64,000 bases of DNA from Ascarosepion bandense (taxonomy: Eukaryota > Mollusca > Cephalopoda > Sepiida > Sepiidae). Numbering within the stretch: the first letter of the stretch is position 1; every line of letters begins with the position of its first letter. The stretch lies in the NCBI GenBank assembly GCA_037127315.1, contig JBBBDQ010000191.1:16601001-16665000 (forward strand), written 5' to 3'. Shown here in pieces: positions 43,788 to 54,360 of this stretch. A program made the position numbers and the translations under genes. The notes below the pieces were generated by a model. That model was given only the letters and a program-made list of their open reading frames with translations, was not told where the DNA came from and searched no databases.

Positions 43788-44104
43788 TTTAGATATTGCA
43801 AGGGATAACAACCACTGAGCTCTCTATTTTTATCTATTTAATAATTTATATTAATTAGATAACTTTTTTGATTATTCTCTCCGTTTTTTGGGGTTTGTGA
43901 TTTGTTCTCATATCCATATATTTATATATCAAGAGACAGTGTTGAATATATTTTAAGACAAAATGGAAAATGTTTACTTGTAACGCGTTTCATCTGTTAG
44001 GATTTCATCACACTGGCTTTGTTAACGCTTTTATGACTACACGTGCGCATTAACAAGAGATTCTAGTAGTTTCAATGTTTAGAAAGAATTATTTGAAATA
44101 ATAT

Positions 44105-44381
44105 GTATAGAGGCTCATCCCTTGTTTTCTGTTTAGGATGCGGTTTCCGGTTTTCTCTTTTCCAATCTTTTCACTCTTTTCTTTTTTTGTTTTTTCAATT
44201 GAGTAGATAGACTAAACTATCGCCCGGTTCACACTCCACCCACGTCTATTGAACAGGTGAAGAGGCTCATCCCTTGTTTCCTGTTTAGGATGTGGTTTCC
44301 GACTTTCTCTTTTCCAATCTTTTTACTCTTACGTAGCCCCCTGCGCATCAGTGGCGTTATCACCTTGCTTGGGGTGATATA

Positions 44382-44435
<54 letters not shown>
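44105..44435 (+). mobile_element. LINE 3' end with duplicated UTR, then (TA)n
   Basis: AGGCTCATCCCTTGTTTYCT, then GTTTAGGATGYGGTTTCCG, occurs at 44110 and again at 44263, a 153-bp tandem duplication. The second copy runs into TACGTAGCCCCCTGCGCATC, GTGGCGTTATCACCTTGCTT and GGGGTGATATAATTA, the CR1/Jockey-like 3' terminus. A TA tract follows (44387-44435). Confidence 0.65.
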
Positions 44436-44439
<4 letters not shown>

Positions 44440-44915
44440 TGGTTGATTGTCATTTTTACCATGTTTCGTTATTATTGAAAAAATGTGAAAGATGGCGATC
44501 TATTTCTGAAACCTCCTGGCTAGCAGCCAGTCAAAAACTTTGTTTTTTTTTGCCAAAAGACTTCGTCCACGAATCTCCGGGGTTAAGTTGATGAATATAA
44601 ACATCAATCAGCTAAATGATTTTTTTAATATTTGTATTAATATTATTAATCCTCTATCTCTGATATCAAACATTTTATTGCAAAGACTCTTGCTTTAAAT
44701 CATCTTTCTTTCAGACTTCTATTGAAAAACAGCATTTTTGACTTTACACTATCTTTGCTTTTATCATGTTTATATGTATTCAGGTTTAGTCTGAATTTCG
44801 CATCAAGGCCTGAAACTGACAGTCACCATGCAATGTTGATTCATATGCCCACACAATCTATAATTCTACTTCTTTTTTTTTTTTCAATATGCAAAACTCT
44901 TCTTCAACAGGTTGT
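44436..44915. other. Unassigned DNA
   Basis: No match or motif seen. Confidence 0.35.
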
Positions 44916-44919
44916 GCGT

Positions 44920-45205
44920 TGTGATTCAGTTGATATCCGCTCGCAACACAAAATTTGGGGAGCCGAGTTCGAATTCCATTTGAATTCCTTGAATTCACTT
45001 ACGAGCAAATACCCTTGGGAAAGGTATTGATCCGTCTCTTCCCTCCACTTATGGGTTAGATAATAGGACAGATTGGGTTCTATAGCCTTGGTCGGCAACC
45101 GGTTTACCACAGAAAGGAATCTTCTGCCCGGTCAGTCATGTCTCTTTTGAGACATGATCACCCAAGCGTGTATCACGTATGGCACTTAACTGACTTACTG
45201 ACTGG
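44920..45205 (+). mobile_element. Family A SINE, full length
   Basis: GTGCGTTGTGATTCAGTTGA, GAGCCGAGTTCGAATTCC, CCCTTGGGAAAGGTATTGAT, the tail hairpin CATGTCTCTTTTGAGACATG and CACGTATGGCACTTAACTGA. Confidence 0.85.
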
Positions 45206-45230
45206 TCTCTTCAACAAATATAATAAATTT

Positions 45231-45235
<5 letters not shown>

Positions 45236-45296
<61 letters not shown>
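45236..45296. repeat. (CA)n microsatellite at Helitron edge
   Basis: About 30 CA units ending exactly at the TC start of the next Helitron. Confidence 0.95.
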
Positions 45297-45297
<1 letters not shown>

Positions 45298-45822
45298 CTA
45301 AACTTATTTATAAATGGAACTTTGTCTGTGTGTATATGTGTGTGTGTGTGTCCATTACCTATAGACTCCGAAACGGCTGAACCGATTTTCTTGAAAATAT
45401 ACACAGTTGTACTATAAGCGACTGCGAGTGTTCTTAGCAAGGTTCTGCGTCGAGGTACCCTCGATAAATATCGAAAATCGGTAATCGAAAAAATCGGGTT
45501 ATAGTAGGAGTGGTCCGATTTTAATCAAATTTGATACACTCATACACAAAGACATAAGAAACGATATTCAGAAGTTTCAAGGTTGCAGTTCTTACAATAG
45601 TGTAGAAAATCGATAATATATATATATATATATATATAAAAGGCAAGATGTTTGTGTGTATGTCTGTTTATCTGTCTGTATGTCCTTTATACAAATCCAC
45701 AATTTTTATCCGATTCTCACCAAACTTCACACAAATATTCTTTAGGCTGAATCTGAGCTCCAGGGCCATGGATTAGTTTTAAAGCTTTCATTACACCTGA
45801 GCAACGCCGGGCTATACTGCAA

Positions 45823-45823
<1 letters not shown>
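45297..45823 (+). mobile_element. Helitron-like element, family H1, long form
   Basis: Starts TCTAAACTTATTTATAAATG after A. Includes both inner modules: CCGAAACGGCTGAACCGATT and, after a TA tract at 45617-45638, ATCCGATTCTCACCAAACTT. Ends GAGCAACGCCGGGCTATACT-GCAAG before T; CAAG in place of CTAG is a changed terminus. Confidence 0.75.

Positions 45824-45875
<52 letters not shown>
45824..45875. repeat. (TA)n microsatellite at Helitron 3' edge
   Basis: About 24 TA units immediately after the 3' terminus. Confidence 0.9.
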
Positions 45876-45877
<2 letters not shown>

Positions 45878-45929
45878 ATTACCTAAATTAGTGTATACTT
45901 GGACATATCAGGTACAGCTAGATACGAAG

Positions 45930-46105
45930 TGCGAGTGGTGTAATGGAATTGTTAATCGCAAACTCTAGGTGAAATTCTTGTTGGGTCAGTTACATGCCAT
46001 CATCCTCGGAAAAGGTATCAATTAGAAACAAAATTCTTACAATCTTAAAATATTTTCTGGCTTGAAATAACCTGCACACTGTTAATAAGCTGTAAAAGAC
46101 AAATT
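45930..46105 (+). mobile_element. tRNA-headed SINE fragment
   Basis: GCGAGTGGTGTAATGGAATT, AGGTGAAATTCTTGTTGG, TTAGAAACAAAATTCTTACA and TGGCTTGAAATAACCTGCAC, ending GTTAATAAGCTGTAAAAGAC. It matches the tail of the SINE at 4906; the 5S part is absent. Confidence 0.65.
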
Positions 46106-46109
46106 AATC

Positions 46110-46112
<3 letters not shown>

Positions 46113-46152
<40 letters not shown>
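46113..46152. repeat. (CA)n microsatellite
   Basis: About 19 CA units after the SINE tail. Confidence 0.95.
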
Positions 46153-46153
<1 letters not shown>

Positions 46154-46368
46154 CAGTGTTGAGTTGTAATAATGTTTACGGGCAAGATTACTGTTTTTTC
46201 AGTGGTTAATACACTTCTCAAATATTTAGATTATTGCATATTTTTGATTCTGGTATTTCTAATTCGTAACTTGCATGTTGGGCTGTCTCTTTTGCTCACA
46301 ATCATATAATCTATCTTCTTGCAATTGATGTTTTGTCCTTTCTTCTTGCTTTACTTCACTAACCTTTG
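46153..46368 (-). mobile_element. RTE-like LINE fragment
   Basis: The antisense of the 'KIKQ-FKYL' segment is visible (CTCAAATATTTAGATTATTG, TTTTTGATTCTGGTATTTCT, AATTCGTAACTTGCATGTTG), as at 3790 and 40050. Confidence 0.55.
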
Positions 46369-46885
46369 ATCCTGGGCATGACGGTAAAATGCATTCGGCA
46401 GTAAGGCCTCTGATTGAGAGGTTGTGAGGAGCATGGAATCACCTCTTAATTGCTGTTGTTCACGGGTCCGCCCTGACCCGGAATGGTAGCACTTGTTAGG
46501 GTCCCAGCTATGGGCAAATAATTATTCCCCAAACTAGGGTCAAAGCACTATGAAAGTATAAAAATACACTTTTATAGAAATATATACATAAAAATAAACT
46601 TTTATAGAAAATATACATTTTTGAAGGAAAAATATTACCAACAAGACTTTTTTGAAGAAAAAATTATTACCATAACACATTTTTGAAGGGTATAAAATTA
46701 TTCTCAGCAAAACATTTACGAATACAAAATTTTTAGTTTTCTAAAATAAAAATAAAAAATTAATTAAAATCTGACTAAATCTATTTTCTCTCTATAACTG
46801 AACATTAAAAAATCCCTTAAAACCCAACCTTTTGGACATTAAATAACCCACAGAGGTTGATATGCCGTTAAACAAAACTCAAACT
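46369..46885 (+). mobile_element. Family C repeat
   Basis: GATCCTGGGCATGACGGTAA, AAGGCCTCTGATTGAGAGGT, CACCTCTTAATTGCTGTTGT, CACTTGTTAGGGTCCCAGCT, then the A-rich ATACATTTTTGAAGG units and the shared tail AATAACCCACAGAGGTTGAT-ATGCCG. Confidence 0.8.
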
Positions 46886-46899
46886 CACTAACCTTTGTA

Positions 46900-47500
46900 A
46901 AACTTCTTGTAGTTTCTTTTCTATGTTTATTCTCAAAAATGAAGCCTGCCAGGATTTTTAATTGTCTCAGAATCGTCTCACTGTATTTAGGCGAATAGGT
47001 CTAGTGAGAAGCCACAATTTTATTTCATACAACTTTCTGATTTTATATATTTACTGAATTCATTTTATATTCGTTTGCAGTCGGTTTGCTGCCAGTATAG
47101 ATTCTGAATTATTCTAATATTCTTCTTAAATATGTCAAGGTTACTTGTAAGTTCCAATAGTTTTTTGTGACGTACGATATCAAGGGCTTATATATGCGTA
47201 ATCTATAGAACAAAGGTATGTATCCTTTTGCATTTATATCGCTCTTTCTTATATCATTTATTATATCATTCTAAGCATATCTGTCGCATTCCTTGTCTCA
47301 GTGTCTTTAACGAAAACGCACTGTTTGTTGTTCTATTTTCGGTCTGATTTTGCTGCTCGCTCTGTTCATCAGAATTCGTATAATAAGTGTTGTTGGATTG
47401 CTAATTGATTGTTCGATGCAATTTACATTCATTAGTTTTTGATAACATCTTTCGCTATTTCTGTGCGTTTTCGGATTTCTGTGTCACAGAGTTGAACTAA
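46900..47500 (-). pseudogene. RTE/BovB-like reverse-transcriptase core relic
   Basis: Reading leftward from 47400: IIRILMNRASSKIRPKIEQQ (RT palm start), a TETRNATDMLRM block, MQKDTYLCSIDYA (the 'F-D/ID-YAKAFD' catalytic motif A region, here broken by a stop), KKLLELTS, NLYWQQTDCKRI and SLDLF. These are successive conserved RT blocks of RTE-type ORF2 in the right order. A fragment of the later 'LCDTEIRKR' block lies out of order at 47440-47500. Multiple stops and frameshifts. Confidence 0.75.
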
Positions 47501-48589
47501 AAATCGACTATTCTGAAGCAATAAAAAAAAATAAAAATAAAATAACGTTATGACACGCAACGATTTTCCGATAAATTTGAAAATATGTCCTCGTCCAAAC
47601 AAAAATGTTATTTAGAGCCAATAAATAAAAACAGGATGAAAAAATAAAGTTATTGTCAAATGTTAAAAAAACAAAAACAAAAAATGATTTAATAATAAAT
47701 GTTTTCTTGTCAGAGTAAACGGACGTGTTTTTTTCCATTGCTCAAAGAAAATTATGTATTTTTAATAAGTTTTGGATTAAAAACAAAATATCCATTTATA
47801 CTTTATATATTTGTTGTTTATTATATTGTAATTTTGTTATATTAATATTTAATTATTAAATTACATATCTGTTTATTTTTTAAGGTAACTCGTCTTATCC
47901 ACTGAATGTTTGATTTTTGTTTTTTAAATAAATGTTATTTAAAAAGTTTAATTTATTACGCATGAATCACTAAGAATTATTATATTAAGAACATTCACTG
48001 CCCTGTAGTTGTTAAATGTTTTGTACACTGACATGGATAGTTCTACTCTATTTTATATTTAATCGTAACATTTCTCTTTTTATGAACAAAGACGTATCTT
48101 TCGAAATTTTAACTATTCAGTATCGTCGATTACCGTCGTATCATTTATTAAACACACTTATTAATATACAATAAAAGTACGTTAGAAACAAAGAAAAGAG
48201 TACTGAATTGCTATGTGATATCTATCCTCTTATATAGATGAAAAGAAAACTAGGCGCAATATTTTTTTAAATGATGTAATAATTATAATTATTCCTTTTT
48301 TAATATGAAATGCAACAAATTCATATAAAAACATTTTTCTGTCACGACTTCAAGGTTAATTAGGCCAATAGAGATAAAAATAAAACGAGGAAAATGTAGT
48401 CTTTTATCTTGATGAAAAAAAATTGATGTTCAGTTTAAATGACTGGCTGTTTTAGATAACTTATAAGATAATATGGTGAACATCTATTCAAGTGATTAAG
48501 CTGTTCGAATTAGTATTCCATTTATAAAAATTGAGTGAAGATATATGTAGGGCTTTCAGTCATCATAAGAACAATAAGAAATATGAAAT
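47501..48589. other. AT-rich unassigned DNA
   Basis: Very AT-rich, no repeat or coding match seen. Confidence 0.4.
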
Positions 48590-48772
48590 AGGGAGGTGCA
48601 GGTAGTTTAACGGATATCGGTGTAGAAAATGGAATCTGCGAACCGAGTTCGAATTCCGGGCTAGTCTGTTGTGTTCACTTTTGCGCTAATACACCTGAAT
48701 CTGTCTCTTCTCGCCGTTCCCAGCTATGGATAAAATAGCAGTGTAGTCCTCAAGCTTGGGTGGGATACAGTG
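48590..48772 (+). mobile_element. tRNA-headed SINE fragment
   Basis: GTGCAGGTAGTTTAACGGAT (A-box) and AACCGAGTTCGAATTCCGGG (B-box), then TTCCCAGCTATGGATAAAAT. Ends where the Helitron begins. Confidence 0.65.
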
Positions 48773-48776
48773 GAAA

Positions 48777-49491
48777 CTAGCAGTATAGCCCGGCGTTGCT
48801 CGGGTGTAATGAAAGCTTTAAAACTAATCCATGGTCCTGGACTCTTTTGACGTTGACACGAAAGACTAAAAAGCAATAGTTGTTTCCAGTTAAAGCGAAA
48901 CAGTAGACTGAAAGAAAAATGAATGGATGTAAGTCAAATTTTGATTTCCTGGTATCGATATCAAATAATTTTTTTCGTCGTAAACTGAATTTTGAAGGCT
49001 AAATAAGTCCTCTGAGTAAATGGTATCATGGCTGAGACTAAGAACTACAATTAAACCTACTTAGAGCCAAACCCGAAGCAAAGACTAAAGTAAAAGCGCT
49101 GAAAAAATACAAACATACAGGCAGATAAACAGACACACACACAAACATCTTGCCTTTTATATATATGTAATCGATTTTCTGCACTATTGTAAGAACTGCA
49201 ACCTTGAAACTTCTGAATATCGTTTCTTATGTCTTTGTGTATGAGTGTATCAAATTTGATTAAAATCGGACCACTCAATCTATAACCCGATTTTTTCGAT
49301 TATCGATTTTCGATATTTATCGGAGGTACCTCGACGCAAAACCTTGCTAAGAACACTCGCAGACGCTTATAGTACAACTGTGTAAAATTTCAAGAAAATT
49401 GGTTCTGCCGTTTCGGAGTCTATAGGTAACGGATACGCACAGACACACAGACACACACAGAGACAAAGTTCCATTGATAAATAAGTTTAGA
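48777..49491 (-). mobile_element. Helitron-like element, family H1, longest copy
   Basis: The 3' terminus (48777) is A then CTAGCAGTATAGCCCGGCGT; reverse complement ends hairpin plus CTGCTAG before T. The 5' terminus at 49491 is TCTAAACTTATTTATCAATG after A. 715 bp, with both inner modules and an extra stretch (48990-49110) lacking in others. Confidence 0.75.
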
Positions 49492-49712
49492 TAAAGACAA
49501 CCCAATAACAAACATGAGAAAGTAACAGGAACACCTCCACTATATTTCCCAAGGATAATTTATGCTTGCCTATTAAACTCTTTGTACTTACTAACGTTCT
49601 ATCTACAACCCCCGATATCGAGCAGTTTACGACAAGAAAACATGTTTGGCAAAATACATTTTATCAGTAAAACCACTGAAAAAACCATTGACGCAAAAGT
49701 TTATCACAATTT

Positions 49713-49714
<2 letters not shown>

Positions 49715-49762
<48 letters not shown>
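49715..49762. repeat. (TA)n microsatellite
   Basis: About 21 TA units. Confidence 0.95.
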
Positions 49763-49843
49763 CATCCTTGGCAATTTGTAAGGTTAATTCTACAGTAGAT
49801 CGTAATCCGATGAGAAGTCAATGTTAGAATTAACAGAATTTAT

Positions 49844-49852
<9 letters not shown>

Positions 49853-49901
<49 letters not shown>

Positions 49902-49905
49902 ATAT

Positions 49906-49953
<48 letters not shown>

Positions 49954-50462
49954 CTATATATATATAATATATGACTATATATATATAATATATGACTATA
50001 TATATATATAATATATGACTATATATATATATATAATATGACTATATAAATAATATATGACTCTATATATATATAATATATGACTATATATATAATATAT
50101 GACTATATATATATAAAATATATGACTATATTTATATAATATATGACTATATATATATATATAATATGACTATATATATAATATATGACTATATATATAT
50201 AATATATGACTATATATATATAATATATGACTATATATATATAATATATGACTATATATATATATAATATATGACTATATATATATAAATAATATATGAC
50301 AATATATATATATAATGTATGACTATATATATATATAACTATATATATATATAACGATATATATATATAACTATATATATATATAACGATATATATATAT
50401 AACTATATATATGTATAACTATATATATATATATAAATATGTAACTATATATATATATATAA
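49853..50462. repeat. TA-rich minisatellite with TATGAC spacers
   Basis: TA runs are punctuated at about 20-25 bp intervals by TGAC (ATATGACTATATATATATAA), with over 15 copies from 49905 to 50320. After 50330 the spacer changes to AACTA or AACGA (TATAACGATATATATATAAC). Each subarray looks homogenised. Confidence 0.9.
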
Positions 50463-50464
50463 TC

Positions 50465-50715
50465 TATATTAGTCCCCCACATGCAAGCCTGTTTTGCTGT
50501 ATCACAGCTCATCAGTGTGGCTAGACATATCCACTTGCTTCTGGCCGGTATCGAAAACTCGACCGATTTGGTGTCAGTCAGAGTCTCTACTCCCTAAGCC
50601 GTTGGAGCATGGGTCAGAGAAGGGAAATTTTAACGTCTGGTATGTAAGCAGTGTATACAGACGCCAGTCACCGAGAGAACTCAATTCATTTCTGAAGAGT
50701 CACGCATTATAGCCG
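50465..50715 (-). mobile_element. tRNA-derived SINE, family B, diverged
   Basis: CTGTTTTGCTGTATCACAGC, TCATCAGTGTGGCTAGACAT, TCGAAAACTCGACCGATTTG, TGGTGTCAGTCAGAGTCTC, and the 5' region AATTCATTTCTGAAGAG. TA repeats lie on both sides. Confidence 0.7.
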
Positions 50716-50724
50716 AAGTGGAAA

Positions 50725-50775
<51 letters not shown>

Positions 50776-50873
50776 CCAAGTGAATAGGGAACGAAGAAAA
50801 TATTAAAAACGTTCAAAACATTAATTTAAAACAGTGTTCAATATAAAAATAGAGCTATGAATATTTATTATAA

Positions 50874-51035
50874 ATTATAGTTTCGAACATGTACAAATAA
50901 TCATATACTACAAAGTGTACATTTTGTTTCGACAAAACAGGCATACTACTTGATGAGACATTGTCCTTTCAATGTCTAAACAGAATGTACACTTTGTAGT
51001 AGTTGATAATTTGTACATGTTCTAAACTATAATTT

Positions 51036-51036
<1 letters not shown>
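50874..51036. repeat. Inverted repeat, about 55-bp arms
   Basis: AATTATAGTTTCGAACATGT, then ACAAATAATCATATACTACA, then AAGTGTACATTTTG at left pairs with CAGAATGTACACTTTGTAGT, then AGTTGATAATTTGTACATGT, then TCTAAACTATAATTT at right; the loop is about 50 bp. A single diverged arm is found at 12092-12150 (TTAGAACATGTGCAAACCAA, TTGTACATTTTGTTTTGACA). Confidence 0.85.
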
Positions 51037-51077
<41 letters not shown>

Positions 51078-51084
<7 letters not shown>

Positions 51085-51278
51085 AGGATTAATTCAAAGA
51101 TGTTGAATGGCCATTTCGATATGAAGATCCCCACGGGGGACAACACATCACCTCAGCAACAGAAAAATCCTTTTCAGAAAAATCCTTTTCTGAAAGGATT
51201 TTTCTGTTGCTGAGGTGATCCGTGGGGATCTTCATATCGAAATGGCCATTCAACATCTTTGAATTAATCCTTTTTTAA
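51078..51278. repeat. Near-perfect 200-bp palindrome
   Basis: From TTAAAAAAGGATTAATTCAA at left to its exact inverse ending at 51278, through ATGTTGAATGGCCATTTCGA and GATCCCCACGG. The centre is CAGAAAAATCCTTT-TCTG-AAAGGATTTTTCTG. The arms differ only by a 10-base (GGGACAACAC) and a 15-base insertion in the left arm. Confidence 0.95.
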
Positions 51279-51424
51279 TATATATTTGCTCTGTAATATT
51301 TTATTACATGGAGCTCTCTTCCTGTATCATTTTTTTATATTAAAATAAAATTTTTAATATTAATTAGGATCGGGTTTTTGGGAATTTACCTTCCTGCTTT
51401 TTTCCCTTGGATTGAAGTATCTGA

Positions 51425-51482
<58 letters not shown>

Positions 51483-51580
51483 AAATCATATATAAATAGA
51501 AAAGTAGACAATTGATCCAACAACGACTGGCGCCTTTTTCTGCTTGAATTCTTCACGCAACATTTCTTGTCTTTAGTATA
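51279..51580. other. AT-rich DNA with (TA)n
   Basis: TA tract at 51428-51478; otherwise unassigned. Confidence 0.6.
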
Positions 51581-51716
51581 TTATAGGTCATCTTCTCCAT
51601 GTGCTGTATCTCTTCAAGACCTCGGTGATCACGGATTTTACTTGGCTCTGTCTCTTGTTGCTTTCGACATTCTTCCTCTTGGTATCTCTTCCAAGCCTCA
51701 CTCTGCCGTCTTGAAT
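51581..51716 (-). mobile_element. RTE-like LINE 3' fragment
   Basis: GTCATCTTCTCCATGTGCTG matches the 3' UTR block of the other relics; truncated after about 130 bp by the TATG repeat. Confidence 0.45.
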
Positions 51717-51790
51717 TATGTATGTATGTATGTATGTATGTATGTATGTATGTATGTATGTATGTATGTGTGTGTTTGTATGTGTTTGTT

Positions 51791-51850
<60 letters not shown>
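51717..51850. repeat. (TATG)n then (GATA)n and (GA)n
   Basis: About 13 TATG units, a TGTG/TTTG bridge, then GATAGATA and about 30 GA units. Confidence 0.95.
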
Positions 51851-52093
51851 ATTTTTAAACAAAATTTTATTAGGGGGCACTGACAAAGTCTGTTTTAACG
51901 ATTATTTTAATATTTTCTTCTTGGCTTTGTTTAAGATAACGAACAAGAAGTATTCCCGTGTATATAAAAATTGTCCGTGCCAGTATGTTCTAGCGTTTTC
52001 AACTAGCGTTGGTCATTTTTAAAAACAGAAATCATATAATACGATTCTAAAGTTCAATATAACTTTGATAATTCATTATCATTTTTTCCATTA

Positions 52094-52158
<65 letters not shown>

Positions 52159-52600
52159 TATCGTGGAAAAAGATATAAATCAAGTGTAGTATTTTTTCAA
52201 AATGTTAATAGAAAGTGTGTTCTGGATAAAATCCAAGTTAATTATGGGATCTAGATATCAGATGGCTTCTCTCCAAAAGTAGAGTGTCCCAATCACGCAG
52301 AAGGCCCCCTTAAAAATTATATTATTTTGGGATTTTTCTATTATATTAAGGTCAAGCTAACGGGAAAAGTACTTTTCGAGTATATGAGTACAATGTATAT
52401 TTTTTTAATGAATCCAACACTTTTACTTATTTTTGTAGAAATGCAACGACGGTTTCCTTTGAATTAGCATTGATATATTAAGCATACCATACGTTTTGTT
52501 TTTTCTTTCTTTAAATTTTTATCGATTCTTTCTTTCTCTTTCTTTTGTTTGTTTCTTTCTTCGTTATCTCTTGCCTCTTCCTGAACTGTGGGTTCGTTTT
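51851..52600. other. Unassigned DNA with (TA)n
   Basis: TA tract at 52096-52156. TGTTTTAACGATTATTTTAAT and TTTTCAACTAGCGTTGGTCA (51890-52020) recur at 60640-60770, so an unnamed interspersed repeat lies at both places, each following a microsatellite. Confidence 0.6.
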
Positions 52601-52601
52601 T

Positions 52602-52657
<56 letters not shown>

Positions 52658-52660
52658 TCA
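52601..52660. repeat. (TTTC)n microsatellite
   Basis: About 14 TTTC units. Confidence 0.95.
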
Positions 52661-53084
52661 TATTCACCAATAAAGTATTGGATATAACATCTGTCTGCTT
52701 TTTTTCTACCCCCAACTAAAGATCAATAGCAGATTGCAAGGCAAATTGCGATAACCAGTCTAGGAGAACAACTCTGAATTCAAAATCGATTGAGCCTGAA
52801 GCTGCCTATTCCACCTTGGGAACATATTCTTGCTACAGAAACGAACGCAGCAACAAAATGCCAATCTTATTGCAGCAAGGAGTAAGTGTAACACTGGTAA
52901 TAGTGAAGTTGGGCTAGACTTTGTCAGTAAATACTAATTACCGTACAAATGAAGTAGCAAAGTTCGAATTAAAATGTATTTGCAACTCGGGGATTGCAAA
53001 CTTATAAGTTTATACAAACTTACACCCAAAAAACTTGCTGGACATGGAAAGTTTTTAAAAAGCCAAATTTCTGAGAATGAAACC
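52661..53084. other. Unassigned DNA
   Basis: No motif or repeat match seen. Confidence 0.35.
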
Positions 53085-53395
53085 TGTCAGTTAAATACCA
53101 TACTTGATACACGCTATGGCGATCATGTCTCGAAAAAACACATGGTGACTGGGTTGAAGACATTTTCGCAGTCGGTTACCATTACACTCTTTGGTAGACT
53201 GGTTGCCAACCAAGAATATAGGACCCAATATGCCCAATTTAACCCATGGTTGGAGAGAGAAGAGGTGGATTTATACGTTTCCCAATGTGGTAATTGTGCG
53301 TAAGCGAATGCAACGAATTCAACTGGAATTCGAACGGTTCTCCAATTTTTCGTTCTGAGCCGATATCCACTACACCACAATGCACATCCACAAAA
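53085..53395 (-). mobile_element. Family A SINE, diverged
   Basis: GTCAGTTAAATACCATACTT, CATGTCTCGAAAAAACACAT (hairpin broken), GCAGTCGGTTACCATTACAC, ACTGGAATTCGAACGGTTCT and CCACTACACCACAATGCACA. Confidence 0.75.
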
Positions 53396-54069
53396 ATGAA
53401 ATCAGTCTGCCTTAAAAAAAAATGTCCTTACTGGTCATTATCTGAACCTAACCAATGATGGCTGAAACGAAATTAAACTTGTTACAGTTCGAATCACTTT
53501 TCAGTTCTAACCGAAAGCAAATTAACGTGTAGACGTGAAAATTGAAGTTTTTCATTTCTGATGATTTCTTTTTCATGCTTCGTTTCGGATATATATCTTT
53601 CATAAATATTATAGGATCTGCATAGACTTGATTTTGAGCAATTTTATCCATAAATATTGCATATCTTAAAACTATATGCTAACAGTTTCTTTTAACATTT
53701 AACTCTTTTAAAATAAGCTTTGTCGTTCATTTAATGTCTTTTAAATAAGTATTAAGGGAAATATGTTTTCTAAATAATTTTTGATATATTGTTCAGGTTT
53801 TTGATCAATCATAGAAATTATACATAATCGAATTTGATCAGTATTTAGGTAGGAGACCATTTCGAAATTCCACGTGCCGTAGGGTTAAATCAGATAAATG
53901 GATCTCGTTAGTTTGGGAGGTTTTCCCATCTTAAAGAAAGAGAACATTTTGCTGTCTTGCAGTAAAAAAATATAGGGTAGTGAAGGGCACCTGTTTCGGA
54001 AAAGAAAAATTGCCAATATAAAACTATATAATATTTCGAGGGTAAAATTTTCAGGTGGGTATCTATCTG
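53396..54069. other. Unassigned DNA with a possible 5S-like remnant
   Basis: At about 53795-53885, TTGATCAGTATTTAGGTAGG, AGACCATTTCGAAATTCC and GTGCCGTAGGGTT resemble the 3' half of a 5S unit. Weak, no tRNA-like part follows. Confidence 0.3.
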
Positions 54070-54360
54070 TGGATGTACATTGTGACGTAGTGAATATTGA
54101 CTCGGAACGACAAATCAGGGAGCCGTTTTTGAATTCCAGTTGAATTTCCTGCATTCACTTGTGCGCAAATACCCTTGGGAAAGGTATTAATCTGTCTCTT
54201 CCCTCCAGTTAGGGGTTAAATAATAGGAAAGATTGGGTTCTATAGCCTTGGTCGGCAACCAGTCTAAAGCAGAAAGCAATGGCAACCTACTGCGTGATAA
54301 TCTTCTGCCCAGTCAGTCATGTTTATTTCGAGACATGATCGCCCAAAGCGTGTATGTTGA
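54070..54360 (+). mobile_element. Family A SINE, full length
   Basis: GGATGTACATTGTGACGTAG, GAGCCGTTTTTGAATTCCAG, CTTGGGAAAGGTATTAATCT, ATGGCAACCTACTGCGTGAT, CATGTTTATTTCGAGACATG and GATCGCCCAAAGCGTGTATG. Confidence 0.8.
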
